Shown piece by piece: positions 1 through 10,938 of a DNA stretch of 64,000 bases. The notes beneath the pieces are model-generated. The model was not told the DNA's origin. It saw nothing but the letters and a program-made list of their open reading frames with translations, and made no database searches. Numbering within the stretch: position 1 is the first letter of the stretch; every line of letters starts with the position of its first letter. The DNA is from Botrimarina mediterranea (GTDB taxonomy: Bacteria; Planctomycetota; Planctomycetia; Pirellulales; Lacipirellulaceae). The stretch covers positions 1,335,363 to 1,399,362 of the forward strand of contig NZ_CP036349.1 of NCBI RefSeq assembly GCF_007753265.1, written 5' to 3'. The position numbers were made by a program, and so were the translations under genes.

Positions 1-1
1 C

Positions 2-3000
2 ATCACCAACGGCGGCGAGGGCTACTTCAACACGCCCGACGCGTCTTCCCACGGAAGCACCGTTGCCTTTGGCTCGAGCAACACCTACACGGTGCAGATG
101 TTCTCTTCGGAGAACCGGAATTTCGGCGAGACCTCCAAGGTCACCAACGTCAACTTCCTGCTCGAGATCGACCCGGCATTGACCAACGTGCCTGTCTCGG
201 GAACGGTCTTCCGTGACCGCAATGGCGACGGCACGCAGCAGCCCGGCATCGACGAGTCCGCCGCCGGCGTCACGGTCTTCTACGACGCCAACGAGAACGG
301 GACCTTCGACCCCGAAGAGCTCTCCGCCGTCACCGACGCGACCGGCAATTATTCGTTCGTCATTTCGGGTCTGCTTTCGCCCGAATCGGTGTCGATAGGC
401 ATCGTCGACTCGACCATCCCCGCCGGCCTCGTGGCCCAGGATCCGGTCAGCGGGTTCCAGTCGCTTAACGTCGCGCCAGGGCAAGCGGTCGATGTCGACT
501 TTACGCTCCGCTTGGGAATCGGCGAGCCCGCCATCGCGGTCGGCTCGGTCTTCGAAGACGCCAACCAGAACGGCGTCCGCGACGCCGGCGAGGGCGCCTT
601 CACCGACTCAGTACAGGTCGATGGCCAAGACGTCTTCATCTCGGCCTACGTCGACCTGAACGGCAACGGCGCCTACGACCCGAGCGAGCCCTCCGCGACC
701 GTGCGTCCCGACGGCACGTTCCTAATCGAGACCAGCGCCACCGGCGACTACATGATTCGCCTCGCGCTGCCGTCGTCGCAGCTAATCCAGACGGCGCCGG
801 CAAGTGGCGCCGGCATCGCCGTCACGTTGGTCGCCGGTCAGCAATCGACCCTGTCGAGTCAGTTCGGCGTCTACGACGGCCGGATCTTTGACTTCGGCGA
901 CCTCTACGTTGACGGCAACAGTAACTACCCAACGCTGCTCTCCGACAACGGCGCCCGCCACGTCGTGATCCCGGGCGTCCGCCTCGGCATGGCCAACGAC
1001 GTCGATAGCGACGGCTTCCAGAGCGCGGTCCGCAACCCGGCCATCGACGGCCTGGGCGACGACTTCAACGGTGTCGATGATGAAGACGGCGTCCGGCTGG
1101 TCACCGCTACGGTCCTGCCGAACAGCACGATCCAGTTCGACATCATGGCGTTCGGCGCCGGCGGCGTCCTCAACGCATGGTTCGACTTCAACAACGACGG
1201 CGATTGGGACGACGCGGGCGAGAAGATCTTCAACAACGTTGAAGATATGCAGGTGCTCGACCCGCTGAACCCGCAGTTCCGCCGGTTCACGGTGCAAACG
1301 CCGGCGGACGTCGATACCTCGGCGACCTTCTATGCGGCTCGATTCCGCTGGGGTTCGGCCGGATTGGGTTACTCCGGCGTCGCCAACTCGGGCGAGGTTG
1401 AGGACTACCTGTTCGCAGCCACCGCCCCGATTGTGATCTCGGGCGCTGTCCGGAATGACCTCGACGGCGATGGCGTCTTCGAGTCGAGCGACGCGGCGGT
1501 TCCCGGCGTGCGGGTCTTCTTCGACCGTGACCTCGACGGCGTCCTCGACGCCGACGAGCCTCGGGCGATCACCAACGCCAGCGGCGGCTACCGGCTGGAG
1601 ATTAACAGCACCTCCTCGGTCAACGTCACGCTCCGTCTAGACACCTCGACCGTTCCGACCGGGCTTGGCCCGCTGGTGCCGATTGGAGGCATCTTCAACC
1701 AAACGATCGCACCGAGCACCCCGGTGACGTCGAACTTCCTCGTCGGCGCGCCGCAGGGCCTGTCGGGCATGGTCTTCGACGACCTCGACAACGATGGCGT
1801 CCGCGACGGCAACGAGGGCGGCTTGGCCAACGTCGTCGTGGAAGTGCTCCGCGACGCCGACAACAACGGCTCGTTCGAGACGATCGTCCAGACCACGACC
1901 ACCGACGCGCAGGGCGCCTACACGGTGCCGCTGACTTCCGTCGGGCAGTATCAGGTTCGTATCAACCTGGGCTCGCAACAGTTCGTTTCGCAGACTTCGC
2001 CGGCAGGCGGCGTCGGTCGGAACGTCACCGTGATTAGCGGCGAGTTCGCGACCGTCGGTAACTTCGGCGTGCACGACGCGGTTCCGACCTTTACGTTCGA
2101 TTACGGCGACCTGATCGTCGAGGGCGAACTGAACTACCCGACGCGACTCTCCGACAACGGCGCCCGTCACACGATCGTCGCTGGCTCTCGCCTCGGCGCG
2201 ATCGGTCCGGACGCTGACCCGGGCTCACTCGAGTCGTTCAACGCCCAGGCGGACGACACCCTCTTCTCGCCGGACGACGAAGACGGCGTGGTGATGGCGA
2301 GCGACATCGTCGCCGGCTCCGACGTGCTCATCGACGTCACCGCTACGGGCAGCGCCAACGACCGCCTGCACGCCTGGATCGACTTCAACAACGACGGCGA
2401 CTGGGACGACATCGGCGAGCGGATCACGCCCGTCCTGGGCCAGGCACTGACGTCGGGATCGACGACTCGCTTGGTGGTCTCCACCACCATGGTGGACGGC
2501 GTTCCCACCGAGATCGAGATCGACCCGACCGCGACCAGCTACGCGGCCCGCTTCCGCTGGGGCCAGGGAATCACCGGCTACACCGGCTTGGCGAGCACCG
2601 GTGAGGTGGAGGATTACCGCCTGTCGCGGGTCCTTGGTGATACCATCGGCTTCCAGGATGGCGACTACAACGGTGACGGGGTCGTGTCGCTCGCCGACCG
2701 GGACACATGGCGTTCGACCTACGGCTCGACGTCCAACCTCGGCGCCGACGGGAATGGCGACGGCGTCGTCAACGCGGCCGATTACTCAGTCTGGCGTGAC
2801 GCCTTCGATGGCGTGGGTCAGGCGTCGCCCGCCCTGATCGTGGCGCCCCCGGCCGATCCCGATGAGTACGTCTACCTCGGCAACTCCCAGAGCGGCGCGC
2901 CGGCCCTAGTGACGATGCCCATCGTCGAAGACGTCCTCGCGCCGGCAATGTTCGACGCCGACGCCTTCGCCCCGATGTTCCTCGCCAGCCCGCAGGTCAC

Positions 3001-3199
3001 GTCGATCCTCGACGAGTCTCTGGCGGTCGAGGAGGAGGCGGCCGATGATGGCGACGCCATCGACGCCGCCCTGCTGCAATGGGCACTCGGGTCGGCCGCC
3101 GACGACGAGGCGACTCCGACCGAGTACTCGTTCGAAGAGGCCGAGCAGGAAGAGGCCGAGGAGTTCGAGGAAGCTTTCGCCACGGCGTTCGCCTTCTGA
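2..3199 (+). CDS. Large secreted modular protein with SdrD-like, GEVEDY and dockerin-like domains (5' partial)
   Basis: The frame is open to the left edge, so the gene starts outside the window; the first internal ATG (92) is probably not the start. Visible modules in order are a carboxypeptidase-like/SdrD B-like repeat (D-NGDG and D-NQNG calcium-type loops), a module ending in GEVEDY near 1400, two more SdrD-like repeats, a second GEVEDY module ending near 2615, then two EF-hand-like loops (DYNGDG and DGNGDG with VNAADYSVW) typical of planctomycete dockerin-like domains. The protein ends in a Glu-rich tail of about 25 residues rather than a PEP-CTERM anchor. These modules are found in very large planctomycete surface or secreted proteins. 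The ligand is unknown. Confidence is high for the architecture and low for the role. Confidence 0.9.
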   Translation: MTNGGEGYFNTPDASSHGSTVAFGSSNTYTVQMFSSENRNFGETSKVTNVNFLLEIDPALTNVPVSGTVFRDRNGDGTQQPGIDESAAGVTVFYDANENGTFDPEELSAVTDATGNYSFVISGLLSPESVSIGIVDSTIPAGLVAQDPVSGFQSLNVAPGQAVDVDFTLRLGIGEPAIAVGSVFEDANQNGVRDAGEGAFTDSVQVDGQDVFISAYVDLNGNGAYDPSEPSATVRPDGTFLIETSATGDYMIRLALPSSQLIQTAPASGAGIAVTLVAGQQSTLSSQFGVYDGRIFDFGDLYVDGNSNYPTLLSDNGARHVVIPGVRLGMANDVDSDGFQSAVRNPAIDGLGDDFNGVDDEDGVRLVTATVLPNSTIQFDIMAFGAGGVLNAWFDFNNDGDWDDAGEKIFNNVEDMQVLDPLNPQFRRFTVQTPADVDTSATFYAARFRWGSAGLGYSGVANSGEVEDYLFAATAPIVISGAVRNDLDGDGVFESSDAAVPGVRVFFDRDLDGVLDADEPRAITNASGGYRLEINSTSSVNVTLRLDTSTVPTGLGPLVPIGGIFNQTIAPSTPVTSNFLVGAPQGLSGMVFDDLDNDGVRDGNEGGLANVVVEVLRDADNNGSFETIVQTTTTDAQGAYTVPLTSVGQYQVRINLGSQQFVSQTSPAGGVGRNVTVISGEFATVGNFGVHDAVPTFTFDYGDLIVEGELNYPTRLSDNGARHTIVAGSRLGAIGPDADPGSLESFNAQADDTLFSPDDEDGVVMASDIVAGSDVLIDVTATGSANDRLHAWIDFNNDGDWDDIGERITPVLGQALTSGSTTRLVVSTTMVDGVPTEIEIDPTATSYAARFRWGQGITGYTGLASTGEVEDYRLSRVLGDTIGFQDGDYNGDGVVSLADRDTWRSTYGSTSNLGADGNGDGVVNAADYSVWRDAFDGVGQASPALIVAPPADPDEYVYLGNSQSGAPALVTMPIVEDVLAPAMFDADAFAPMFLASPQVTSILDESLAVEEEAADDGDAIDAALLQWALGSAADDEATPTEYSFEEAEQEEAEEFEEAFATAFAF

Positions 3200-3233
3200 G
3201 CAACGTCTCGATCGTTAGAATTTGATAACGAAC

Positions 3234-3276
3234 CCGACGGCCCCTCCGCACCACGCGGCAGGGGCCGTCGGCTTTT
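3234..3276 (+). terminator. Rho-independent terminator after the large secreted protein
   Basis: Perfect 12-bp arms (CCGACGGCCCCT and AGGGGCCGTCGG) around a 14-nt loop, followed by CTTTTG. The hairpin lies 35 nt after the stop codon of the preceding gene. Confidence 0.8.
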
Positions 3277-3493
3277 GACGCAGGCCTGTTGCCTAGAGGC
3301 CGGCCGCAGGTGGGCCCGCCTGCCCCCGTCACAAACGGCGCCACCCACAAACCCAGCGTCTCCGGCAGAGTGCTGCGGACCGCGCCGCGCGATGGCCGAT
3401 CACCTGCTAGAGAGGCGGTGAAGTCGCCGCTGCCATTGGCCCGCCGAGAAGGCCGTACCCCGACTGAGGGTTGTCGCCGAAGGAACGCCCGCA

Positions 3494-3790
3494 ATGGAGC
3501 TCAACCGCAACCAGTTTTTCTTCATCGCCATCTTCCTCATGCTCTTGGGCATGCAGCTGAGGATGGTCAGCTCGTACGTCCTCAGCGGCGAGACCACCCG
3601 GTTCCTCGCGCAGCGGGCAATGGCCTCGGCCGACCCCGTCGGCGCCATGGCGGGCGAGACGCCCCAGCTGCCGGCGAACCTCCCCGCGAAGGTCCTGTCC
3701 CCACCGGACTGGCTCGGCTGGTGCCTGCTGTCGGTCGGCGCCGTGCTGTTCTTCCACAGCATGACGATGTCGAAGCCCGGGGGCGGGTGA
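3494..3790 (+). CDS. Small two-helix membrane protein, function unknown
   Basis: The 98-residue product has an N-terminal hydrophobic segment at about residues 8-22 and a second at about 74-89, with a Pro/Ala-rich loop between them. The predicted topology is a small inner-membrane protein with both ends on the same side. I recognise no family. It starts at an ATG about 220 nt after the terminator and is followed after 128 nt by the STAS gene on the same strand, so the two could share a transcript. The opposite-strand frames here are composition shadows. Confidence 0.7.
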   Translation: MELNRNQFFFIAIFLMLLGMQLRMVSSYVLSGETTRFLAQRAMASADPVGAMAGETPQLPANLPAKVLSPPDWLGWCLLSVGAVLFFHSMTMSKPGGG

Positions 3791-3918
3791 CGCCGCCCGG
3801 CGGCGTCGGCGCCCGGCGGAGGTTGACACTCGGCGGCCGGGCGGTAGCATCGGCCAGACGCCCAGCGTTCATAGCGACGATTCCCCCTGGCCCGCGGGCC
3901 GAACCGAGCACCCCCCGA

Positions 3919-4272
3919 ATGAGCACGCCCCAACGGATCGCCCTCGCCCAGTCCGGCGACGTCACCGTCGTGACCTTCAACGACTCGAAGATTATCGACG
4001 ACCTGTCGATCCAGGAACTTGGCCAAGAGCTGGCCAATCTGGTGGAGAAGGAAGACCGCCAGAAGATCGTCCTGAACTTCGGCGCCGTCGAGTTCCTCTC
4101 CAGCGCAGCCCTGGGCAAGCTGATCAGCTTCGAGAAGAAGGTGCGGGCCAAGAAGGTGAAGCTGATCCTCACCAACATCCGTCCGGAGATCTACGAGGTC
4201 TTCGCGATCACCAAGCTGACGAAGCTGTTCACGATCAAGGACGACGAGGCCGACGCCCTGGCGGTGCTCTGA
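3919..4272 (+). CDS. STAS-domain anti-sigma factor antagonist-like protein
   Basis: The 117-residue product is one STAS domain of the SpoIIAA/RsbV type. A Ser pair (S61/S62) in the FLSSAALGKL motif sits where the kinase-phosphorylated serine of anti-sigma antagonists lies. In the family, the unphosphorylated protein binds an RsbW/SpoIIAB-type ATPase and releases its target. The gene for such an ATPase follows 70 nt downstream. I chose the ATG at 3919 because the longer open frame begins in non-coding sequence and the STAS fold starts about ten residues after this ATG. A sigma-regulation role is plausible but no sigma factor adjoins the pair. Confidence 0.9.
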   Translation: MSTPQRIALAQSGDVTVVTFNDSKIIDDLSIQELGQELANLVEKEDRQKIVLNFGAVEFLSSAALGKLISFEKKVRAKKVKLILTNIRPEIYEVFAITKLTKLFTIKDDEADALAVL

Positions 4273-4342
4273 TCCCTACTCCAGAGGTCGCGGCGATCTC
4301 CGGAACGATCGCCGCCCTCCCACACCAGCGTGAGGCGGCTCT

Positions 4343-4783
4343 GTGACCGCACAGTGGGACTGGACCGGCGAGATGACGATCCCGAGCAAGCTCGGCGCGC
4401 ACCTGCCGTTTCTCGAAGAGGTGCTCGCCCAAGCCGAGGCCCTCGGGTGGACGGGCCGCGACTCGTTCGGCGTGCAGATGACGCTCGAAGAGACGCTCAC
4501 CAACGCCATCCGCCACGGCAACCACAACGACGAGTCGAAGCAGGTCCACGCCGCCTGCAAGCTTAGTGGCGACCGCTTCTGGCTCAGCGTCGAAGACGAG
4601 GGCGAGGGCTTCTGCCCCGACGACGTCGCCGATTGCACGGCCGACGAGAACCTCGAGTGCTTCGGCGGCCGCGGCATGGCGTTGATCGACGCCTACATGG
4701 AGAAGGTCGAGTTCAACGATCGCGGCAACCGTATCACCGTCGCCACCCGCCGCGGCTACCGCCCGCCGATCGACGACGAATGA
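4343..4783 (+). CDS. RsbW-like serine kinase / anti-sigma ATPase
   Basis: The 146-residue product is a single GHKL ATPase domain (HATPase_c_2, the RsbW/SpoIIAB group). The N box appears as EETLTNAIRHGN, the G1 box as VEDEGEGF and the G2 box as GGRGMALI. The start is GTG at 4343, which gives the usual length for the family. It lies directly behind the STAS gene, so the two form a likely partner-switching pair in which this protein phosphorylates the STAS serine. The target sigma factor or enzyme is not visible nearby. The TGA stop lies inside a dispersed palindromic repeat. Confidence 0.9.
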   Translation: MTAQWDWTGEMTIPSKLGAHLPFLEEVLAQAEALGWTGRDSFGVQMTLEETLTNAIRHGNHNDESKQVHAACKLSGDRFWLSVEDEGEGFCPDDVADCTADENLECFGGRGMALIDAYMEKVEFNDRGNRITVATRRGYRPPIDDE

Positions 4784-4810
4784 GCCGTCGGCGCTAGCCG
4801 CGGGTGACGC
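4781..4810 (+). repeat. Dispersed palindromic 3'-end repeat, copy 1
   Basis: This copy carries GAGCCGTCGGCGCTAGCC followed by GCGGGTGACGC. It is one of five copies in the window (4781, 7019, 10906, 17496, 29665), and this one includes the TGA stop of the RsbW-like gene. The following 145 bases to the rhodanese gene hold nothing I recognise. Confidence 0.75.
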
Positions 4811-4957
4811 TAAGGAAAACTCACCAACTTAGCGTTCGACCTCGCTATCCCATCGTGACAACCGCGACCGTCGCGTCCGTCATCGCATGGTTGTAGCGAG
4901 TTGTGCGTTGCATTGGTCACCGCCGCACACGCCGATCGGAGGCCGCAGGGCGTCGCA

Positions 4958-5287
4958 TCAGCGCTTGCTCATCGTTTGTAGCTCCTGCCACCCCTTAGCG
5001 CCGTCAGTAAAGTCAATGACTTGCGTGAAGCCGGCGTCTTCGAGCTTCTTGGCAGCCTTCTCCGAGGAGTCGCACGACGAGCTTGCGCAGTAGACAACGA
5101 CCTGCTGCGATTTGCCGCTGGCCTCCTCTTCGACACGTTGGGCGAAGTCACTCTGGTCCTGGGGGATGTTCACCGCCCCTTCGATCTTGGTCGAGTCGAA
5201 ATGCTTGCTGGGAAGTGTATTCACCAGCAAGAAGTCCTGGTTGGTCTGCTTCATTTCGGCGAGTTTCAGTGCTGAGATCGACTGCAT
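4958..5287 (-). CDS. Rhodanese-like domain protein
   Basis: The 109-residue product is a single rhodanese domain without signal peptide. The candidate active-site Cys is C67 in VVYCASSSCDSS, a six-residue loop with a second Cys (C72), and the upstream GAVNIP motif fits the family. Single-domain rhodaneses transfer sulfur from thiosulfate or polysulfide to acceptors such as cyanide or thioredoxin. The start ATG at 5287 is preceded by AGGAGAAG, a strong ribosome binding site. It is a single gene with no visible sulfur-metabolism neighbours, so the physiological partner is unknown. Confidence 0.9.
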   Translation of the reverse strand: MQSISALKLAEMKQTNQDFLLVNTLPSKHFDSTKIEGAVNIPQDQSDFAQRVEEEASGKSQQVVVYCASSSCDSSEKAAKKLEDAGFTQVIDFTDGAKGWQELQTMSKR

Positions 5288-5419
5288 CTTCTTCTCCTAC
5301 CGTTAGAGTCCGGTCTTAGTCCATTTGGTCAGCGAGGAACGCCAACGCGGATATCGCTAGCAATTGTGCAAACGACATTCCGTAGCCGTCGGCGGAACGA
5401 CGCAACGCCATCAAGAGAA

Positions 5420-5450
5420 GCGGCGCCGTCGGACAATCCGACGGCGCCGC
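5420..5450 (-). terminator. Terminator hairpin of the upstream minus-strand gene
   Basis: Perfect 14-bp arms (GCGGCGCCGTCGGA and TCCGACGGCGCCGC) enclose a 3-nt loop. On the minus strand TTCTCTT follows. It lies 27 nt after the stop of the exported protein gene at 5477. Confidence 0.75.
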
Positions 5451-5476
5451 ATGATTCGTCAAGGTAAGGTTCACCT

Positions 5477-6484
5477 TCAACGCTTCATATTCTTCTTGCA
5501 GTCCTTCAACGCCTCGGCGAAGCGATCGACATCGCCGTTCCAGCACGTCTTGACGGTCGCGTTGTCCTGTTCGATCTCCACGTTCTCAAGCATCTTGCTC
5601 ATCGGCTCGGAGTCGATGAACATCACTTTCATCGCGGCCGCGTAACCTTCGACGACCTTCTCCATTTTCTCGGCGACCTTCTCGTTGCGGGCGACGAGCT
5701 TCAATTCATCGAACAGCTCGCCATCCTTCTCGCCGAGGGCGTAGCAGGCCCGCTTGTGCTGCCGGAGCAGCGGGAACATGGCCCCTTCGTGCGAGATCGA
5801 ATCGAGTTCAACCGCTGCGGCGTACACGACAGCGTTGTCGGGGATGTCGGCGGTCAGTTCCGACTCTTTACCTTCGAGCGATTCGGCATGGCCTTCGAGC
5901 GTTTCGACGGCGTCTTTGAGGCTCCGCACCGATTTGGAATAGACGATCGTCTCATCGTCGACCAGCACCCAAGCGACACGGTCGGACTTATCCGCCCACT
6001 TGCTGTCGGATTTGTGATTGCTGGACGAAGCGTCCTTCTTCTCGTCGTTCGAATCCGCCTTATGGTGCTTCGACTTCATCTTGGACGCCTGACACGTGTA
6101 GATCTTGTGGCCGCGCCACTCGGTCGTTTTGACGTCTTCCTGGGATTCGATCCGCGAATGAACTTTGTCCTCGCTGTAGTTGGACTTCAGGACGACGACG
6201 CAGTCGTCTTTGCCGTAACTGCTGCCGTAGGCCGTGGCGCTCTCGAAGTCCTCCCGCGTATCAATGCCGTAGTTTTCCTGCATCCATTCGCGGGCCTTCT
6301 CGGTCTTCTTGGGCCAAATGTCGCGGACCTCGCGCACGGCCTTCGTGTCATTCAGGGCGGCGAAATCGACGTGAGCGACCCACTTCGCGTCGGCCGATAC
6401 GACTTTCGGATTAAGAGGGCCGGCCCCGACAGCGGCTGGCAGGATCAAACCGGCTGCCATAGTTAGTGCAATTCGTGTCAGCAT
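5477..6484 (-). CDS. Exported protein of unknown function
   Basis: The 335-residue product has a clear signal peptide (MLTRIALTMAAGLILPAAVGAG), then a mature part that includes a Lys/Asp/Ser-rich low-complexity stretch near residues 155-190. Alternating hydrophobic beta-rich segments such as VAWVLVDDETIVYSK and VVYAAAVELDS resemble planctomycete periplasmic proteins often annotated as hypothetical. I chose the ATG at 6484 because GGAG lies six bases upstream and the signal peptide begins there. The frame stays open upstream to 6730 with alternative ATGs at 6496 and 6652, but those would place the signal sequence internally. Function unknown. Confidence 0.75.
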   Translation of the reverse strand: MLTRIALTMAAGLILPAAVGAGPLNPKVVSADAKWVAHVDFAALNDTKAVREVRDIWPKKTEKAREWMQENYGIDTREDFESATAYGSSYGKDDCVVVLKSNYSEDKVHSRIESQEDVKTTEWRGHKIYTCQASKMKSKHHKADSNDEKKDASSSNHKSDSKWADKSDRVAWVLVDDETIVYSKSVRSLKDAVETLEGHAESLEGKESELTADIPDNAVVYAAAVELDSISHEGAMFPLLRQHKRACYALGEKDGELFDELKLVARNEKVAEKMEKVVEGYAAAMKVMFIDSEPMSKMLENVEIEQDNATVKTCWNGDVDRFAEALKDCKKNMKR

Positions 6485-7018
6485 TCTAAACTCCATTTCG
6501 GGGTTCGTTAACAATCGGCGAAGGACTCGCTCGATCAAGAGGGGGAGAGAACATCCGCCACGGCTTGTGCCGCTACTCTCCCGCAAGACGAGACTCGCCT
6601 CGTGCAAAGCCCGCGCCCGCGCAGGCGTTTCGTCAAGCAATTGGTTGTCCATCTTTGCCCCCTCGTGCGCGTTTCTTCCTGCACAAGTAGGGGATGCGCG
6701 ACCTTGTGAAAGTGAGATGAATAAATTCACGAGACAAGGTTGCGACGCGAGGTGGCGACACGTTGCCCAGCTGGGGCGCCAACCAACCAGAACGGCCGCC
6801 GAGTGCCCGCTGCCGATTCACTAGCACCAACTGGCGCTTTCGACTAACCCGAGAGAGGAGGGTTCGAGGCGCACGAAGAAGCACCCAGTCCCTTGCGTCT
6901 GAGCCGTGGATGATAGCCGTCGAAGTTGTCGCGGAGGGGATGTTGCTACGCTATTGGTCCTGCGGCTCCGAGGGCTACCGCCCGCGGCTCAGACGTTTGC
7001 TAGCGGGACGCTTTCCTT
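6485..7018. other. Gene-free stretch between the exported protein and the histidine kinase
   Basis: About 530 bases. The minus frame of the downstream gene remains open for 80 codons, and one ATG (6652) has a GAGGGGG ribosome-site-like sequence. I consider this a possible upstream extension rather than a separate gene because no stop separates the two. Otherwise I see only GC-rich sequence with fragments resembling the dispersed repeat (6966-6992). Confidence 0.4.
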
Positions 7019-7050
7019 TGACGCCACCCGCGGCTAGCGCCCACGGCTCA
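7019..7050 (-). repeat. Dispersed palindromic 3'-end repeat, copy 2
   Basis: Minus-strand copy: TGAGCCGTGGGCGCTAGCC followed by GCGGGTGGCGTCA. It directly abuts the stop codon of the hybrid histidine kinase gene at 7051. Confidence 0.75.
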
Positions 7051-9025
<1,975 letters not shown>

Positions 9026-9033
<8 letters not shown>

Positions 9034-10549
9034 TGCTGCCCCGAGTGGCGCTGCCTCGGTCGATGAGTTCGTTTATGTCTCCTTTGTACGTTGGCGTGCC
9101 GGCCAGAACGCCATGGAAGGCGCGGAGCGGTTCACCGACGCGTATCTTGCCATCCCCCATATGGAGTTCACGTATCGAACGCTCGTGCGTGCCGTCGCGC
9201 TTCTTGACGACCGAGATCGCTTGGCGGATTTCACCCGCCGCCTCGAAGTAGCGGAAGAGGATCACCGTGTCGGCGAGATAACTGGCGTCAACCGGCGTCT
9301 TCATCGAGGCGCCGAGCATGCCGTGTTGCGCGACAATGAGGAACGTCGAGATGCCGCAACTGCCCAAGTAGTGGAGCAACTCGTGCATCTGAATCTGCAA
9401 GAAGCGCTCCTCGGGCATCGCGCTGAGGTACCCGTTCAGGCTGTCGATGACGACCACCGACACCCGCGCGCCGTCTTCGCGGGGCTGGACGGCTTGGCGG
9501 ACCAGGTAGGCGAATCGACCGGGCGAGACGTCGCCGGGATTCACCGAGTGGATCTCGAGCAGCCCGGACTTCTCGAACTCTTCCAAGTCCATGCCGAGTC
9601 CCGCGGACCGCATCCGCAGCGTCTCCTTACTCTCGTCGAAGACGAAGATGACGGCCCGCTCGCCGCGCTTGCAAGCGGTAACGGCGAAGAGCGTCGAACA
9701 CGAGGATTTACCGACGCCTGCCGGGCCGAGCATCAGGGTGCTTGTCCCCGGCGCGACGCCCTCGCCCAGCAGGGCGTCGAGCGACTCGTTCCCACTGAGT
9801 ACGCGCGACTTCTTCGCCCACGAAAGCTCATGGTAAGCGGCCTCGATGCGCGGATAGATCTGGACGCCGCCCCGCTCGATGTCGAAGTCGTGCCAGCCGC
9901 TGACGAAATGCCTGCCGCGGAACTTGACGATCCGCAGCCGCCGCCGTTCGTCGCCGAACTCCGACGGGTTGCGGTCGAGGCTCACGACGCCGTGGGCGAG
10001 GCTTTGCAGCTGCAGGTCGTTGTCGCTCGAGGTCTTGTCGTCGAGGAAGATGGCCGTGCAGTCGCGGCCGACAAAGAACTGCTTCAGCGCCAGAATCTGT
10101 CGCCGGTAGCGCAACGGGTTTTGGGCCAGCAGCCGCAACTCGGAGAGGGAATCGATCACCACGCGCCGTGGGTTCTGCGCTTCGACACGCTCGAGCATGC
10201 GCCGCGTCGTCTCGCCGAGTTCCACTTCCGAGGGTTGGAAGATGGTGTACTGCGATTCCGCGTCGAGAGAGTTCGTGGTGTCGACCAGTTCGTAGATATC
10301 GATCTCGCTGAGGTCCCAGCCGTGCGACTCCGCGATGCCGTAGAGCTCGTCCTTCGTCTCGGAGAGCGAAACGTAGAGGCCTTTCTCCCCGAGCCGGACG
10401 CCCTCCAATAGAAACTGCAAGCCGAGGGTTGTCTTACCGGCGCCCGGGTGGCCATCGAGCAAGTAGATACGGTTGGCGGTGAGCCCCCCGCCGAGAATCG
10501 CGTCGAGCGTCTCGTTTCCAGAGCTGATGTCAACGGTGGGCTTTACCAT
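9026..10549 (-). CDS. Double-domain KaiC-like RecA-superfamily ATPase
   Basis: The 507-residue product is a tandem KaiC/RadA-type ATPase. Domain 1 has a Walker A at residues 33-41 (GHPGAGKTT) and domain 2 a second (GPAGVGKSS). Each contains a Walker B-like segment (RRVVIDSLSEL and VSVVVIDSLNGYL). The length is close to cyanobacterial KaiC (about 520). The C-terminal KaiC phosphorylation pair Ser-Thr is not evident, and no kaiA or kaiB is nearby. Such proteins outside cyanobacteria are often called ATPase domain-containing or circadian clock KaiC homologues. The 3' end overlaps the hybrid kinase start, so the two form an operon with this gene first. Confidence 0.92.
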
Positions 10550-10905
10550 CGCGCGGCGCCTTACATTGAAGGAAGCGGCAGATGCCGCCCTCGGGCCGAG
10601 GGTTGCTGATTCTACTCCTAGAATGCTTAGCTAGAGACGTGCCGAAGGCGTAATAAAGGACGACGGCAGAAGAAGTTGGTTCTTAAAAAACTCGCTTGGT
10701 CGTTGCGCAACCAGCCGGTGGCAGTGGCCGTGACAGCAGCCCGCCACGGCCCGACCGTCACGGGAGTGACGCGTTGGCGAGCCGACGACGCAAGTCGTCG
10801 GAGCGAAGCGGACGCACGCCAAGCGAGTGTGCACCTCCCGCACTCCGGGCGCTGACGCGTTCCCGCTCCCGGTCACTTGGAGTGGTGGGTCGTTCGAGGC
10901 GCTGG
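10550..10905. other. Gene-free stretch upstream of the KaiC-like operon
   Basis: About 355 bases lie between the KaiC-like start and the end of the propeller gene. The interval holds one arm-like copy of the GGCGAGCC family at 10776-10803 and part of the dispersed 3'-end repeat next to it. I could not identify a convincing promoter or small gene. Confidence 0.4.
10776..10803. repeat. Single copy of the GGCGAGCC-type palindromic repeat
   Basis: GGCGAGCCGACGACG followed by CAAGTCGTCGGAG. The inner part (CCGACGAC and GTCGTCGG) is palindromic. It resembles one arm of the long inverted repeats at 17551 and 33898. Confidence 0.55.
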
Positions 10906-10928
10906 CCGCGGCTAGCGCCGACGGCTCA
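10906..10928 (-). repeat. Dispersed palindromic 3'-end repeat, copy 3 (partial)
   Basis: Minus-strand TGAGCCGTCGGCGCTAGCC followed by GCGG, 11 nt after the stop of the propeller protein gene. Confidence 0.7.
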
Positions 10929-10938
10929 GGAGGGGGGC

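Noticed and set aside
6497-6730. Upstream open extension of the exported protein gene at 5477, with ATG at 6652
   Set aside because: It would place the signal peptide internally. GGAG six bases before 6484 explains the real start better. I keep it only as a note.
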